This document shows, one piece after another, positions 4,837-5,951 of a DNA stretch of 5,951 nucleotides. The position numbers and the translations under genes are program-made. The notes under the pieces were generated by a model. It was not told the origin of the DNA and did not search any database. It was given only the letters and a program-made list of their open reading frames with translations. The stretch covers positions 1 to 5,951 of the forward strand of contig CAYSID010000028.1 in the NCBI GenBank assembly GCA_964431075.1, given 5' to 3'. Each line of letters starts with the position of its first letter. Within the stretch, counting starts at the first letter, position 1. This DNA comes from CAYHSW01 sp964431075. Its GTDB lineage: Bacteria > Patescibacteriota > Microgenomatia > JAMCZE01.

Positions 4837-5490
4837 AATTTTCCTCGTCAAAACGAATTCTGTTGCGAGATTATGTTTGAATTGATTCAGTGGCTCTATA
4901 GTTCTAACTGGTAGGGTCTTTTTTTTGTTACTTACAGTATCAAGAACGATCAACCCAACATTATGTTTTCGGAGAAGTTTTCTATCGACTAAATGTTCGA
5001 TTTTCGATGGAACTGCCAAATAAACTTTGTTAGCAAAAGATTTGTATCTGTTTGCTTGCAAAAAACCACGCTTCCAATCTTTCATCTTGGCTTCTATCGC
5101 GACGATCTCTTTTGCTATTGGTATCCAACCATTGATTTTGAAATAAAAATTATTTTCAACGCGCTTAACATATCCGTCCCTCTCAAGCTGCTTTAGGACT
5201 GAGTATTTTAAGAATGATTTCGAGAGGCTGGTTTTCTGTATGAGGTAATTTAAATCAACGGGATTCTCGCCACTCTCTATATCGGGAAGATGGTAAAATA
5301 TTTTGAAAAATTCTTCCCGGAGTAATGGCTTAAATTGTTTATTCTCAAGCCGAATCGCACATTGTTTTGGGTTCAGTTTTACGAGTATCAAATCAGCAAC
5401 GCCGTATCCCACACCCACTTCTTTTTTTGTCAGATAGCCCTCTTGTACAAAAACGCGTTCTAATTGTTTAACAAAGGCTTTTTCTGTCAT
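4813..5490 (-). CDS. Hypothetical protein with winged-helix-like and PD-(D/E)xK-nuclease-like segments
   Basis: A 225-residue protein without a family name I can give. Residues 76-118 (LNYLIQKTSLSKSFLKYSVL followed by KQLERDGYVKR and a beta wing) look like a winged helix-turn-helix. Residues 125-183 (AKEIVAIEAKMKDWKRGFLQ, ANRYKSFANKVYLAVPSK, NVGLIVLD) follow a pattern common in restriction-endonuclease-like folds: a strand ending in E133-x-K135, a helix with Q145 and RY, a strand with AVP, then VGLIVLD. GVADLILV (31-38, D33) near the N-terminus could be a further acidic motif. It may act in DNA recognition and cleavage or as a regulator; both are inference. The ATG at 5490 has no clear Shine-Dalgarno. 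It converges on the PIN gene with a 24-base overlap. Confidence 0.65.
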   Translation of the reverse strand: MTEKAFVKQLERVFVQEGYLTKKEVGVGYGVADLILVKLNPKQCAIRLENKQFKPLLREEFFKIFYHLPDIESGENPVDLNYLIQKTSLSKSFLKYSVLKQLERDGYVKRVENNFYFKINGWIPIAKEIVAIEAKMKDWKRGFLQANRYKSFANKVYLAVPSKIEHLVDRKLLRKHNVGLIVLDTVSNKKKTLPVRTIEPLNQFKHNLATEFVLTRKILANSITH

Positions 5491-5497
5491 ATAAAAT

Positions 5498-5521
5498 TTG
5501 AGGAATTATACACAACCTCAA
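5498..5521 (-). promoter_or_regulatory. Hairpin in the leader of the 225-residue gene
   Basis: TTGAGG (5498-5503) pairs with CCTCAA (5516-5521) across a 12-base loop. It falls at the start of the predicted mRNA. On the minus strand the only GAGG in the leader is in this stem, but it is too far (26 bases) from the ATG to be its ribosome binding site. Confidence 0.35.
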
Positions 5522-5525
5522 TTTA

Positions 5526-5554
5526 ATTATAGCACTTATAAAATCGTAGGTCGA
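5526..5554 (-). promoter_or_regulatory. Sigma70-like promoter of the 225-residue gene
   Basis: Minus strand: -35 TCGACC (5554-5549, 4 of 6), 17-base spacer, -10 TATAAT (5531-5526, 6 of 6). This would give a leader of about 29 nt. A second TATAAT (5510-5505) lies closer to the ATG but has no -35; if used, the mRNA would be nearly leaderless. Confidence 0.5.
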
Positions 5555-5582
5555 CCAGCCCGCACGATTTCCACAGCCGCAA

Positions 5583-5831
5583 TTAGCTAGTTTTGACGGA
5601 ATAAATTAATTCAGTCACTCGGTCATCGGGTACCTTATAATGCCTCTTTTCGTGATCTCTCTCGGTTCTAAATCGCCTATATTCCTGCTGATGAACTTTT
5701 ACCTCGCCTCGTTTACCTAGCGTATCTCTAATAAATTCGTCTGATATGATTCCATCATTATTGTAGCTCATGAGTATATATTTTGTATCAGCGTTTTGAA
5801 TCAAATCAGCGAACGCCTTGTTGCAGTTTGA
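5583..5831 (-). pseudogene. C-terminal remnant of a D12-class adenine-specific DNA methyltransferase
   Basis: The frame reads KAFADLIQNADTKYILMSYN, NDG, then QEYRRFRTERDHEKR and YKVPDDRVTELIYSVKTS, ending at TAA 5585-5583. KYILMSYNN(E/D)G, QEYRRF and the charged tail are the end of D12/Dam-like N6-adenine methyltransferases as found with restriction systems. The SAM-binding motif, the DPPY catalytic motif and all N-terminal parts are absent. Upstream the frame is open only to TAA 5870-5868, and the residues beyond about 5831 (KRRCPLI) no longer look like the family. A TTG at 5804 is the only start-like codon nearby, so no functional enzyme can be made. The break coincides with the start of an unrelated frame on the other strand. 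Confidence 0.7.
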
Positions 5832-5833
5832 TT

Positions 5834-5951
5834 TCCGCCGACAAGGTAAAATCAGGCACGACCTATCTTAATGTCGCTGGTACTCTCGTTCCTTCGGGCG
5901 GCGAAGCCACAACACGCCAAATAGCGGCAAAAACGAATTTGAATGTTAACG
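5834..5951 (+). pseudogene. Fragment of a repeat-type surface protein resembling the DGR target (3' end outside window)
   Basis: The frame reads SADKVKSGTTYLNVAGTLVP, then SGGEATTRQI and AAKTNLNVN, and is open to the window edge. VKSGTT(Y/F) and the spacing of G/T-rich turns match the repeat of the DGR target (VGVVKSGTTFATSSTGDYPS, residues 213-232). The frame is open leftward only to TGA 5771-5773 and has no ATG; a TTG at 5828 is the closest start-like codon. The part left of about 5834 is antisense of the methyltransferase remnant. It is probably the interior of a second target-like or fibre-like gene cut off at its 5' side. Whether its 3' end carries another VR cannot be seen. Confidence 0.55.

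Noticed and set aside
1..5951. CRISPR array, tRNA, rRNA, insertion sequence ends
   Set aside because: No spaced direct repeats of the right size, no cloverleaf or rRNA-like string, and no transposase or terminal inverted repeats were seen by eye.

Overview
The window is A+T-rich bacterial DNA with short, tightly packed genes. Its core is a diversity-generating retroelement (DGR): a reverse transcriptase, a template repeat (TR), an Avd accessory protein, and a membrane-anchored C-type-lectin-fold (DUF1566-like) target whose C-terminus carries the variable repeat (VR). The target's architecture (basic N-terminus, one membrane segment, Gly/Ala/Thr/Ser-rich tandem repeats, DUF1566 end) and the small accessory genes resemble DGR loci of Patescibacteria/CPR genomes. 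That placement is an inference, not something the sequence proves. TAA, TAG and TGA all appear as stops, so there is no sign of TGA recoding.

Layout. Bases 2-559 (+) hold the C-terminal part of the reverse transcriptase, entering at its YVDD catalytic box. Read on the minus strand from right to left come: a sigma70-like promoter (2912-2940), a leader hairpin (2826-2874), the target gene (2809-1280, VR at 1431-1288), avd (1220-849), a hairpin-rich leader (827-691) and the TR (680-537). TR and VR align without gaps over 144 bp with 20 differences. Nineteen of these lie at adenines of the TR coding-sense strand, which is the hallmark of adenine-directed mutagenic retrohoming. The reverse transcriptase is convergent with this cassette, and its last 23 bases are the antisense of the TR 3' end. 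A perfect 20-bp inverted repeat (847-828 with 521-502) brackets the TR and would close the template RNA into a large stem-loop.

Bases 2810-3175 are a divergent regulatory region with three copies of the palindrome ATCAA-S-TTGAT. To its right, on the plus strand, a 405-residue predicted TIM-barrel protein with a CxCxxC cluster like the tRNA-guanine transglycosylase zinc site (3176-4393) overlaps by ATGA a PIN-domain ribonuclease of the COG1569 type (4390-4836). A 225-residue protein with winged-helix-like and nuclease-like segments (5490-4813, minus) converges on it. The right end is a scar: the C-terminal remnant of a D12-class adenine DNA methyltransferase (minus) abuts, head to head, a start-less fragment of another repeat-type surface protein resembling the DGR target (plus), which runs out of the window.

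How the parts should work together: target, avd and TR are probably co-transcribed. The reverse transcriptase with Avd copies the TR RNA with errors at A, and the cDNA replaces the VR, so 13 residues of the displayed lectin-fold domain now differ from the template. The flanking TIM-barrel/PIN pair, the nuclease-like gene and the methyltransferase remnant look like a toxin/defence-type accessory neighbourhood.
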